Origin: CADEDV01 sp964596345
Lineage (GTDB): Bacteria; Bacteroidota; Bacteroidia; Chitinophagales; Chitinophagaceae
Length of the DNA stretch: 64,000 nucleotides
Assembly (NCBI GenBank): GCA_964596345.1
Contig: CAZQSZ010000003.1
Coordinates: 62,001 to 126,000 of the forward strand
Direction of reading: 5' to 3'
In this document: positions 34,656 through 42,267 of the stretch, piece by piece
How positions within the stretch are numbered: position 1 is the first letter of the stretch
Layout of the letters: the number at the start of each line of letters is the position of its first letter
Notes under the pieces: model-generated
What the model was told of the DNA's origin: nothing
Seen by the model: the letters and a program-made list of their open reading frames with translations, nothing else
Database searches by the model: none
Made by a program: the position numbers and the translations under genes

Positions 34656-36281
34656 TCAAACTTGAAAAACTCCTGTTCTCAGATCAGCAATATCAGCATT
34701 ATTGTTCGCTGCCGCGATGCCCTCGCTGATCACCCTTCTTGTTTCAACAGGATCAATAATGGCATCCACCCATAACCTCGCTGCTGCATAGTAAGGAGAA
34801 GTTTGCTGATCATACCTTCCTTTAATATCACTCAGCAATTTATTCTCTGCTTCCGGGGTGATCGTCTGTCCTTTTGCTTTCAGCGAAGCCACTTCAATTT
34901 GTAATAAGGTTTTCGCCGCCGCATCGCCGCCCATCACAGCGATCTTCGCCGTGGGCCAGGCATAGATAAAACGGGGATCATAGGCTTTGCCACACATCGC
35001 ATAGTTGCCGGCACCATAGCTGTTGCCAATAATGATGGTGATCTTGGGCACCACCGAATTAGCCACGGCATTCACCAGCTTGGCACCGTCTTTTATGATG
35101 CCCGCATGTTCGCTGCGGCTGCCCACCATAAAACCGGTCACATCCTGCAAAAACACCAATGGTATTTTCTTTTGATTACAATTGAGAATAAACCGTGCTG
35201 CTTTATCGGCACTGTCATTATAAATGACACCGCCCATCTGCATTTCTCCTTTCTTACTCTTGACGATCTTCCGCTGGTTGGCCACAATACCCACTGCCCA
35301 GCCATCTATGCGGCCATAACCACAGACAATTGATTTACCATAGTCTTCTTTGAACTGTTCAAATTCCGAATCATCCACAATACGTTCAATAATATCCAGC
35401 ATCTCGTAGGGCTTTCCATCAAAGGGAAATAAACCATACAATTCTTCCGGGTTCTTTTTCGGAGCTTTGGCTTTGATGCGGTCAAAACCGGCTTTGGGTT
35501 TATCACCCAGCATGGAAAACATTTTCTTGATATGATCCATGCATTCCTGTTCGGTCTTGAATTTATAATCCGCAATACCGCTGATCTCCGTATGCGTGAC
35601 GGCACCACCCAGCGTTTCATTATCGATATCTTCCCCAATGGCTGCTTTCACCAAGTAAGGCCCGGCTAAATAAATTGAACCATTCCCTTCCACCATCAGT
35701 GTTTCATCACTCATGATGGGCAAATAAGCACCACCTGCCACACAGGGTCCCATCACTGCAGCAATTTGGGTGATACCCATGCCACTCATCCGGGCATTGT
35801 TGCGGAAGATGCGGCCAAAATGTTCTTTATCGGGAAAGATCTCATCCTGCATCGGCAGGAACACACCGGCACTGTCCACTAAATAAATAACGGGTAAATG
35901 ATTTTCCATTGCAATCTCCTGCAACCGCAAATTCTTTTTACCCGTGATCGGGAACCAGGCACCGGCTTTCACGGTCTGATCATTCGCCAGTATCACACAT
36001 TGTCTTCCGCTCACATACCCGATACCCGCCACGGTGCCACCCGCCGGACAACCGCCCTGTTCGGCATACATCCCGTAACCCGCAAAAGCACCGATCTCGA
36101 TGAACGGCCGATCAGCATCGGTCAGGTAGGCAATACGTTCCCTTGCTGTGAGTTTATTTTTTTCCCGTTGTTTCTCAATAGCTTTCTTACCGCCGCCTTC
36201 ATAGATCTTTTCTAACCGCTGGCGCAGCTCACTCAGGCTTTGTTTCAGTACATCTTCGTTCTTATTGAAATCAAGGTTCAT
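34656..36281 (-). CDS. acyl-CoA carboxylase, carboxyltransferase (beta) subunit
   Basis: The ATG at 36281 gives 541 residues. It is a carboxyltransferase of the methylcrotonyl/propionyl-CoA type. The N-terminal half has KLTARERI and AGGTVAGIGYVSGRQC, the mid region has VMGPCVAGGAYLP, and the C-terminal half has VTGFMVGS and NSYGAGNYAMCG, which hold the two oxyanion-hole glycine motifs of the crotonase fold. It transfers a carboxyl group from biotin to an acyl-CoA. No biotin carboxylase or BCCP gene is in the window, so the exact acyl-CoA is not decided. Confidence 0.92.
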   Translation of the reverse strand: MNLDFNKNEDVLKQSLSELRQRLEKIYEGGGKKAIEKQREKNKLTARERIAYLTDADRPFIEIGAFAGYGMYAEQGGCPAGGTVAGIGYVSGRQCVILANDQTVKAGAWFPITGKKNLRLQEIAMENHLPVIYLVDSAGVFLPMQDEIFPDKEHFGRIFRNNARMSGMGITQIAAVMGPCVAGGAYLPIMSDETLMVEGNGSIYLAGPYLVKAAIGEDIDNETLGGAVTHTEISGIADYKFKTEQECMDHIKKMFSMLGDKPKAGFDRIKAKAPKKNPEELYGLFPFDGKPYEMLDIIERIVDDSEFEQFKEDYGKSIVCGYGRIDGWAVGIVANQRKIVKSKKGEMQMGGVIYNDSADKAARFILNCNQKKIPLVFLQDVTGFMVGSRSEHAGIIKDGAKLVNAVANSVVPKITIIIGNSYGAGNYAMCGKAYDPRFIYAWPTAKIAVMGGDAAAKTLLQIEVASLKAKGQTITPEAENKLLSDIKGRYDQQTSPYYAAARLWVDAIIDPVETRRVISEGIAAANNNADIADLRTGVFQV

Positions 36282-36319
36282 AGTTGTATCGTTAGAGAGC
36301 AAAGATAGGTGAGGAGGGA

Positions 36320-36369
36320 GGAAGTCAGAAGTACGAAGTACGAAGCCGGAAGTACGAAGCACGAACTGC
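36320..36369. repeat. GAAGTACGAAG-type repeat, copy 1
   Basis: Tandem degenerate copies of an 8- to 9-base unit (GAAGTACGA, GAAGCCGGA). A second copy lies at 37947-38006. It lies just upstream (minus strand) of the carboxylase gene. Confidence 0.6.
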
Positions 36370-36400
36370 CTTTAATTCCTGTTACATTCTTTATTTGACT

Positions 36401-36455
36401 AATTCCAAATTCACAACTCCCATTCTCTCTCATTCCCTTCTCCATTTCCCCCGCT
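36401..36455. repeat. AATTCCAAATT..AACTCCC-type repeat, copy 1
   Basis: A pyrimidine-rich run including AATTCCAAATTCACAACTCCC, in the gap before the esterase stop. Related copies lie at 38110-38215. The pair with the GAAGTACGAAG unit occurs twice in the same order. Confidence 0.6.
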
Positions 36456-36459
36456 TCCT

Positions 36460-37836
36460 TTATTTGGATACTCTCTTAAAAGTAAATGTATTGGGCTTCA
36501 TCGGCGGAATACCATCCGGCATTTTAAAACCGATCAGTTCTTCCTGGCCGCTTAGCACCTGGCCATCGGCGGATAAACGGCCAATAGAAAGATAGATACC
36601 TCCTCCTTCATGACGGCGGCCCCAGGCCAGTTCATTCTTCGCGGTGACTAATAAGAAATGCGAACGGTCATTGAATGCATCGGCCACCCTGGCATCCAGT
36701 GTATATTTATCGTTGATCTTTTTTATTTCCCATGTTATATCCATATCGGTGCCTCCGGGCACATACAACGTTCCTTTCCATTTTCCCATAAAAGGTTGCA
36801 GCACCTCAGCAGTTGAACCCGGGTGCATAAGATAATAATCGACTCGTTCATCCGGCCCGCTGGTAATAGCATTGGCTTTTAGAAGCATACCGTCAGACCG
36901 CTGGTCAGCACCGTATGTTTTTTCATAATAAGCAAGAAGGGCAAGGGCTTCCTGTTTTTTGGATACATTGATCTGCTGGTTGGCACTCGCTAAGAGCAAA
37001 GCAGCTGGTATAGGGTAGCGGCAGTTATATTTCTCTGATAACTTTTTGTAATAAGCCTGCATCGCAGCCAGCTGTATATCTTTTTGAGAGGGAATATGTT
37101 CCCGGAACAAAAACTTCAAACCTTCATAAATGCCTGTATAAGGCATGGTCTCGTGGGTTTCCCCTTCTATTTTTTGCTGTTGCCAGGTAGTACAGCGGGC
37201 AGGCAATGATAAATTTTTATCCCAGCCATACCGGGATTCACCGGAAAAATAATTGACCGGGCAGCGGTCTTTCAACTGCTGCAGGTACTGTTGCAAAATA
37301 ACCGGGTTCACCGTCACCGGCGCATCCAGCGAAAGAATAAAAGGGAATACTGCTGGTTGCTGTATTCCTGCATAGGTGGCAAACAACCCGCCCTGCGAAT
37401 GCCCGATCAGTACATTCAGACCATTCACCGGGTAGTGCTGGTTGATATAAGGAACCAGTTCTTCCGTAAGAAAGCGAAGAAAATTGGCTGCGTTTTTATT
37501 GTTTACCATTTCCTGCGGCACCGGCATATCCCGGTCACGGTTGGTATTGAGAACACTCACAATGATCGCTTCCGGCGCCTGTGGTAATGAACTGCCGGCA
37601 TGCATAAACTTAGCAGCACCGAGAACCGGCCAGTAGAGAGAACCTCCATCAAGCACATAAAGAACAGGATACTGCTGTGCAGCAGAACTGCTGGAAGCCG
37701 GGTTATACAACTGCACCGTTCTTGTTTCTTTTAAGATAGCAGAGGGTAGTGTAATCGTACTGCCCGGATCATGTTGAGAAAACCCTGTTCCTGTTGTCAG
37801 CAAACTGAGCAGGAATAACCATTTGTTTTTTTTCAT
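36460..37836 (-). CDS. exported alpha/beta hydrolase of the esterase-D/Fes-like family
   Basis: A 458-residue exported protein with a signal peptide (to about residue 20). Residues about 40-255 form an esterase fold: YPVLYVLDGGSLYWPV, the nucleophile motif GHSQGG and a probable His in GETHETMPY. The remaining part (about 260-458) has a helical section and a beta-rich C-terminal domain (GKWKGTLYVPGGTDMDITWEIKK). Members include siderophore and other carboxyl esterases; the substrate is unknown. It is flanked by two copies of a composite intergenic repeat. Confidence 0.83.
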   Translation of the reverse strand: MKKNKWLFLLSLLTTGTGFSQHDPGSTITLPSAILKETRTVQLYNPASSSSAAQQYPVLYVLDGGSLYWPVLGAAKFMHAGSSLPQAPEAIIVSVLNTNRDRDMPVPQEMVNNKNAANFLRFLTEELVPYINQHYPVNGLNVLIGHSQGGLFATYAGIQQPAVFPFILSLDAPVTVNPVILQQYLQQLKDRCPVNYFSGESRYGWDKNLSLPARCTTWQQQKIEGETHETMPYTGIYEGLKFLFREHIPSQKDIQLAAMQAYYKKLSEKYNCRYPIPAALLLASANQQINVSKKQEALALLAYYEKTYGADQRSDGMLLKANAITSGPDERVDYYLMHPGSTAEVLQPFMGKWKGTLYVPGGTDMDITWEIKKINDKYTLDARVADAFNDRSHFLLVTAKNELAWGRRHEGGGIYLSIGRLSADGQVLSGQEELIGFKMPDGIPPMKPNTFTFKRVSK

Positions 37837-37946
37837 ATACCGGTAGCTTAAGGGATGAAGTCCACTAAAGCTATAAGTTCAGCCGGAAAATTATTTGTTA
37901 TAATAGTTGAGCGGTTACCCGGCAGGATACAACATGGCGACGGTAG

Positions 37947-38006
37947 TATGAAGTCTGAGGACTGAAGTCGGAAGTACAAAGTCAGAACTACGAGGTACGA
38001 AGCACT
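37947..38006. repeat. GAAGTACGAAG-type repeat, copy 2
   Basis: Degenerate tandem copies (GAAGTCTGAGGACTGAAGTCGGAAGTAC and so on) related to 36320-36369 and in the same orientation. It is followed after about 100 bases by the pyrimidine-rich unit, as in copy 1. Confidence 0.6.
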
Positions 38007-38032
38007 CCGGCTAGTCAGTCTTTGTGGTTCTT

Positions 38033-38058
38033 GTCATTCCGACGAAGGAGGAATCTGC
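38033..38058. repeat. GTCATTCCGACGAAGGAGGAATC element
   Basis: A single copy that can fold ATTCC with GGAAT. From memory, similar sequences are scattered between genes in many environmental Bacteroidota. No second copy was seen in the window. Confidence 0.4.
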
Positions 38059-38109
38059 TATCCATTCTTTCATCATTCCTTGTTCAATATTCATTATTCC
38101 CTCTTCCCT

Positions 38110-38215
38110 CAATTCCAAATTTCCAACTCCCGTTCTCTCCTAATCCCCATTTTCTATTCTCCATTTCCCACTTTCCTTCCCCCAATTCCAAATTCCCAAC
38201 TCCCTTCTTCTCTCT
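38110..38215. repeat. AATTCCAAATT..AACTCCC-type repeat, copy 2
   Basis: Two near copies of AATTCCAAATTTCCAACTCCC (about 38110 and 38184) linked by pyrimidine-rich sequence. It matches the unit at 36401-36455. Confidence 0.6.
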
Positions 38216-38849
38216 ATTTCGGCAGCCTCTTCGCATACCAGGTCATTTGCCCGCGGTGGTTGGCAAAATGCTCTGTGACATGAAACCACTTGCAGTAATT
38301 ATTCCAGTCCCATTCTTTGGTGGCACCGCCCAGCAGCCACTCATCGTTTCTTTTTTTCATCTCCAGTTTTGTTTTTGCACGGGCTTCATTCATGGCCTCC
38401 ACGTAATACGAAACCGGGTTGCCCTTGATCTTCGTTTGTGCGTCCGGTCCCAGTTCCATGGCCACGCCCCATTTCTCTTTGTTGGCTTTGGAAAAATCAG
38501 CCAGGTTGTCAAAGGTCAGGTCCTGGTAGATCACTTCGGTGGCCGCCACATGCAGCATCAGCGCACCAATGGAATTGGACTCCTTATCATGCAGGTAGTC
38601 CAGTTGCTCCACGGATAGTTTTTTAGTGACCCGCACCACCGAATCACTGATCCATTCCAGCATGGACACCAGGGCACCGATCTGCGGGGTATAGCCCTCC
38701 AGCGGGCCGATATGGTTGATATTCGGTGTCTCTTGCGGCAGCCAGGGCCTGGCGGCACTGCTTTGCGGTACTACTAATGCAGCCGGCACCAGGGCAGACA
38801 CACCCAGCACCTGCATAAACTCCCGGCGGTTAAATTGTTTGTTGGCCAT
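38214..38849 (-). CDS. DinB family protein with a twin-arginine-like leader
   Basis: A 211-residue protein. The N-terminus has RREFMQVLGVSALVPAALV, a possible Tat signal. The mature part is a helical bundle with conserved His residues (HVAATEVIYQDL near 100, and FHVTEHFANHRGQMTWYAKRL at the end, as in DinB-like metal sites). It is unusual for a DinB protein to be exported. No function is known. It is divergent from the islet genes that start at 39286. Confidence 0.8.
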   Translation of the reverse strand: MANKQFNRREFMQVLGVSALVPAALVVPQSSAARPWLPQETPNINHIGPLEGYTPQIGALVSMLEWISDSVVRVTKKLSVEQLDYLHDKESNSIGALMLHVAATEVIYQDLTFDNLADFSKANKEKWGVAMELGPDAQTKIKGNPVSYYVEAMNEARAKTKLEMKKRNDEWLLGGATKEWDWNNYCKWFHVTEHFANHRGQMTWYAKRLPK

Positions 38850-39285
38850 AGTTGATAATTATAATGGTTAAATGATTGAACGGGAAGTAGGGAGGGATTA
38901 TCGTTGGTAACTGAAGCTACGGATTTTTGTTGATTGGAATAAGATGTGAAAAACGGAGTGAAAATTCCGTCTTTTAACGGATAAAGAATTAAAAGAAGAA
39001 TGGTACACTTGCTGAGCAAAAAAGCATTGGTAGTTGTAAAATTTTAAATCCGAGTATTGGGTGGCAACAGATATGTTCAAAAACAATCTGTCTGCCGATA
39101 GGCTGGTTACTATGGTGTAGAAGGATGGCGAACGGTGGATTGTGACAACAACAATTGAAATGGCGAAGATCAACCTCTTGAAAATCAAAGTCAATTTTTC
39201 TTGAAAGGAAGCCGGGAGTGTCATAAATTTACGAGTTGCCTGCAACCCTTTTGCGACCATCATTAAAGTTTAATCAGTGGACTAA
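38850..39285. other. 436-base AT-rich gap before the islet
   Basis: No supported gene. The only long frames are on the minus strand, overlap each other and lack recognisable features. A short GAGTTGCCTGCAACCC hairpin lies at about 39233-39248. It marks a shift to AT-rich sequence. Confidence 0.5.
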
Positions 39286-40302
39286 ATGAAAAATAATTTT
39301 ACTGAACTTCTAAAATCAATTCAGTCTACCCAAGCTTTGACAAAAAATTTTGCAGCTGCATCACAGTTATCTGAAATCATTAAAGCTCAAAACAGTTGGA
39401 AGAATAGTTTTTCAGGCTTGAATATGCTTTCTGAAATTACTAAAAGTTTAAATCACCAAGCGTTAGTTAACAAGTCATCTTTGTCAATGATTGAGGCTAT
39501 TTCAAAATCTGTAGCAGCTCAAAATAAATTTTCAATTCCAAATTCAGCAATAGAAGCCATTTCAAAGTCAATGGCAGTGCAATCCAAGTTATCAATCCCA
39601 ACTTCAGCATTTGATGCGATTAAAACAATTAATAAGCAACACGAACAACTTTTTGGCAATTTTAAATTTGTAGCAGAAGCCATAAAGGCAAATCAGTCGG
39701 CAATTTCGCAAATGAATAGTTTGCGTTTTGCACTTGCAGGTATTTCAGGACAGTTAAGTTCAATCGCAGCGGCACAAAAAAATTGGACATTACTCGAGGA
39801 CTTTGAAAATATAAGTGAGCAAGCTTTAGAAATTTCAAATAATGTTTCAAATGAAATTGCCTTAACTGAAGAGGAAAGTAAACGCTTTGAGAGACTTATT
39901 GAGTTTATTCTAACATTCATAAAACGAAACAAAAAATTCGGGACTAATGCGTTACTCTTTCTTTCGGTAGTAGTAAACATTATGGCTCTACATCAATACT
40001 ATCATTTCATAAAAGACAAACCAGCAGCAACACAAGAAGACCTTGTAAAGTTTGAGACAAAAATTATTGAAACTATTACTGACAAACTTAAAGACCAAAA
40101 AGAGTTCAGAAAAACTAACAGGGCTTGTAAAGTTCTTTTAAAGCCTACAAATCGCACATTAGTAATTGAGCTTTTACCTAAAGATTTTGAGATTGTATGT
40201 TTACAGGTAAATCACAAATGGGTTTATGTTAGCTATGTAAGTTCAAAAGACAACTTGCCAAAGACTGGTTGGATTTTGAAAAAGTATTTGGACAGACCGT
40301 AA
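39286..40302 (+). CDS. membrane protein with 20-residue helical repeats and an SH3-like tail
   Basis: A 338-residue protein with three parts. Residues about 29-150 hold six repeats of 20-21 residues (each starting with an E/D-A/I-I-x-K pattern, e.g. SEIIK, SEITK, IEAIS, IEAIS, FDAIK, AEAIK); two neighbours (69-88 and 89-108) are nearly identical. One membrane helix lies at about 219-241 (TNALLFLSVVVNIMALHQY). The C-terminal 60 residues have SH3b-like strands (KVLLKPTNRTLVIELLP, WVYVSYV, GWILKKYL). No family is recognised. The gene is distinctly AT-richer than its neighbours, so it is probably acquired. Confidence 0.7.
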   Translation: MKNNFTELLKSIQSTQALTKNFAAASQLSEIIKAQNSWKNSFSGLNMLSEITKSLNHQALVNKSSLSMIEAISKSVAAQNKFSIPNSAIEAISKSMAVQSKLSIPTSAFDAIKTINKQHEQLFGNFKFVAEAIKANQSAISQMNSLRFALAGISGQLSSIAAAQKNWTLLEDFENISEQALEISNNVSNEIALTEEESKRFERLIEFILTFIKRNKKFGTNALLFLSVVVNIMALHQYYHFIKDKPAATQEDLVKFETKIIETITDKLKDQKEFRKTNRACKVLLKPTNRTLVIELLPKDFEIVCLQVNHKWVYVSYVSSKDNLPKTGWILKKYLDRP

Positions 40303-40333
40303 AAAATTGCGTCTCATAAACCAGGGCAGCAGG

Positions 40334-40525
40334 CAACAAAAGGTTTGCCGCAAGGCTGGCGGACGCAATAACAATCGTCAGTTGTACTACTATCAGCTAA
40401 TATTGGGCTTGACCGAATTCTATTTGGCTTTTAGTTGTTAACTTCAGCATCAGTAATTTTAATCGGCTTCAGTTACCGGGCGGACACAGCAACAATTCCA
40501 GCCCTGCGGCAAGCCTCGAACGTTG
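40334..40525. repeat. 192-base element with imperfect terminal inverted repeats
   Basis: TTGCCGCAAGGCTGG (40345-40359) is the inverted complement of CCAGCCCTGCGGCAA (40498-40512) with one mismatch, and outside it CAAC (40334) pairs with GTTG (40522). Inside, GGCGGACGCAATAACAAT (40358) and GGCGGACACAGCAACAAT (40480) are direct near-copies. It lies in the gap after the repeat protein. Confidence 0.55.
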
Positions 40526-40538
40526 TAAACAATGCAAA

Positions 40539-41189
40539 ATGAAAATTCTAGCAATTATATTTAACTTTTGCTTTCTTGCGAATCTGTACGGACAGATAAA
40601 CTCCAAATTAGAGCTTATTCTTAAGAATTACTTTTCAGTAAACAAACAAGAAGATCGCAGTTGGGTGTTTTTTCCTGACAAAGCAAATATTGAAAGAATA
40701 GAACAGCCTTTAGTGAAGTCTGTAATTCCAAACTATGATTTCTATAAAGTTACAATGACCAATTATTTAGGCTATCATGTCAATGAAGGAACTTGCCTGG
40801 TACTTGTTGACACGTTGAAGTCAAAAACGATACTAGTTGAACCTTTATGGTATAGTGGGACAAGTAAAAGTTTAGTCAAGCTATTTATCAATCATAAGTT
40901 TGCCAACAAAGACACCTTACTAAATTTCATGACCCAGCTTAATGAACTTATGCAAGTTGGTTCAGGATATAAATTCAGACAAACCTCTTATTCAGACACT
41001 TTACTAACTTATGATCTTGGATATTTCAAAGGAGACAGTTACACGACAGGGGGAAACGGCACAAGCACAACAACTAGTTACAACAAAGATGGAGTTTGGA
41101 GAACCATACATATTGAAATTAAAAATTATGCCATACTGAGATATACAGAAATCAACCCCAAGACAAATGACAAAGTTGTCATTGATTGA
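40539..41189 (+). CDS. exported protein of unknown function
   Basis: A 216-residue protein with a signal peptide (MKILAIIFNFCFLANLYGQ). The mature part is mixed alpha/beta with many Tyr and Asn; a Gly/Thr-rich loop lies near 170-182 (GGNGTSTTTSYN). No motif or family is recognised. It is AT-rich like the gene before it. It starts 14 bases after the inverted-repeat element. Confidence 0.6.
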   Translation: MKILAIIFNFCFLANLYGQINSKLELILKNYFSVNKQEDRSWVFFPDKANIERIEQPLVKSVIPNYDFYKVTMTNYLGYHVNEGTCLVLVDTLKSKTILVEPLWYSGTSKSLVKLFINHKFANKDTLLNFMTQLNELMQVGSGYKFRQTSYSDTLLTYDLGYFKGDSYTTGGNGTSTTTSYNKDGVWRTIHIEIKNYAILRYTEINPKTNDKVVID

Positions 41190-41235
41190 CTTGCCCAGTT
41201 ATCTTGAGTCTTCCATCTCAATTAGAAAATCAAAA

Positions 41236-41308
41236 GTGAAAGGGTTGTTGTGGTTAGACTGTGTCTAACCACCGGCTTTGCTAAAGCCGTCAACAGCTCA
41301 ACTTTCAC
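41236..41308. repeat. three-way-junction-like inverted repeat set
   Basis: Outer arms GTGAAAG (41236-41242) and CTTTCAC (41302-41308) enclose GTTG/CAAC (41247-41250 with 41291-41294) and two hairpins: TGGTTAGAC/GTCTAACCA (41251-41271) and GGCTTT/AAAGCC (41274-41288). It lies upstream of the lipoprotein gene at 41351. Only the pairing is seen. Confidence 0.5.
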
Positions 41309-41313
41309 AATTC

Positions 41314-41339
41314 AGCTTTAGTACTTAACTTCAGCAGCA
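41314..41339. repeat. TTAACTTCAGCA-type repeat, copy 2
   Basis: AGCTTTAGTACTTAACTTCAGCAGCA is a near copy of GCTTTTAGTTGTTAACTTCAGCATCA at 40427-40452. Copy 2 lies just before the ATG of the next gene; copy 1 is inside the inverted-repeat element. Confidence 0.5.
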
Positions 41340-41350
41340 AATGGTTTCGT

Positions 41351-41863
41351 ATGAAATTAGCAATCTATCTGCTTGTCATTTGCATGGGGCTAACAAATTG
41401 CCAACAAAAACAGCCCGCCGGCAATACCCTTGATGTGGAAAAGGAGAAGGCGGCCATCCAGGCCGTCATTGCCAAAGAAACGGAGTCCTATTACAAACAG
41501 GATTTTGAAGCCTGGAAAAGCAATTACCTGCAATCACCTGCTTTTCGAAAGTTTGGGTATTGGGAAGGCTATCCCGAAAAAGTAGTCAGCAATATTGGTT
41601 TTGAATCACTGGCAGCAGAAAAGAAAAAGCAATTCGATGCGAATGAAACGCTTTGGAAAGGCTCAACGGAGGAACGAAAAAATGAAAGCTTCCGCATCAC
41701 AGATGATATGGCCTGGTACACCTTTGAACAATGGTCGTATGAAAAAGACACCCGGAAATTTCTCGGCCGGTCTTTAGAGACCCGTATCCTGGAAAAGGAA
41801 AACGGCGAGTGGAAAATTGCTTACCTGGGATTTCATTATTACCCGGAGAGCAGTACTAAATAG
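41351..41863 (+). CDS. lipoprotein with an NTF2/SnoaL-like domain
   Basis: A 170-residue protein with a lipoprotein signal (GLTNC, Cys 17). The mature part begins with a helix (VEKEKAAIQAVIAKETESYYKQDFEAWKSNY) followed by strands ending in ENGEWKIAYLGFHYY, the usual pattern of DUF4440/SnoaL-like proteins. The fold is often used for ligand binding; the ligand is unknown. A CAACCGGG/CCCGGTTG hairpin (41879-41910) follows without a T run. Confidence 0.7.
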   Translation: MKLAIYLLVICMGLTNCQQKQPAGNTLDVEKEKAAIQAVIAKETESYYKQDFEAWKSNYLQSPAFRKFGYWEGYPEKVVSNIGFESLAAEKKKQFDANETLWKGSTEERKNESFRITDDMAWYTFEQWSYEKDTRKFLGRSLETRILEKENGEWKIAYLGFHYYPESSTK

Positions 41864-41955
41864 GAGGATGTAACCAGCCAACCGGGTGAAACTTTCGTTC
41901 TTCCCGGTTGTTATATTGGCAAATGAAACTTAAAAAACAGTAAGCACAATACACC

Positions 41956-42210
41956 ATGACCAATAAAGATATATCCGGATTGACAGACCAGGAATTACTG
42001 GAAGAGGCTAAAAAAATGAGATCATTTTCTATTACCCATGCTTTTTTTATTGGATTTTTAATCGGCATTATCGTATTCAGTATAGTTAAAAACAGTTGGG
42101 GGATGCTTACCCTGATTCCTTTGTACCTTATCTATCGATTGGTCAATGACCCCAAAAACAAAAGATACCAAGAGCTGGATAAGATCTTGAAAGAACGGAA
42201 ATTGAAATGA
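41956..42210 (+). CDS. small two-helix membrane protein
   Basis: An 84-residue protein with a cytoplasmic-type polar start (TDQELLEEAKKMRSF), two hydrophobic helices (AFFIGFLIGIIVFSIV and MLTLIPLYLIYRLV) and a Lys-rich tail. The same pattern occurs widely in Bacteroidota, but no function is known. Confidence 0.8.
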   Translation: MTNKDISGLTDQELLEEAKKMRSFSITHAFFIGFLIGIIVFSIVKNSWGMLTLIPLYLIYRLVNDPKNKRYQELDKILKERKLK

Positions 42211-42267
42211 GCCGGTATTCGTGTTGCTGTTGAGAACAACGGGTAGCGGTGTTAAAACCTGTAAACT

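Larger units (their letters stand above)
37837..38213. other. 377-base gap with three repeat types
   Basis: No gene is supported. It holds a GAAGTACGAAG-type copy (37947-38006), a GTCATTCCGACGAAGGAGGAATCTGC element (38033-38058) and a pyrimidine-rich AATTCCAAATT-type set (38110-38215). It is the densest repeat cluster of the window. Confidence 0.6.

Noticed and set aside
38898..39263. 121-residue minus-strand frame in the gap before the islet
   Set aside because: No family, odd composition and overlap with another frame; not enough to call a gene.
40303..41350. Integron-type attC sites between the islet genes
   Set aside because: The spacers have inverted repeats and a shared motif, and GTTAGAC/GTCTAAC at 41254-41269 looks like core-site sequences, but they are in the wrong order for attC, the 40.3 kb spacer lacks the consensus, and no integron integrase is in the window.
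41879..41910. Rho-independent terminator after the lipoprotein at 41351
   Set aside because: The 8-bp hairpin CAACCGGG/CCCGGTTG is clear, but the loop is 16 bases and no T run follows, so a terminator call is not supported.
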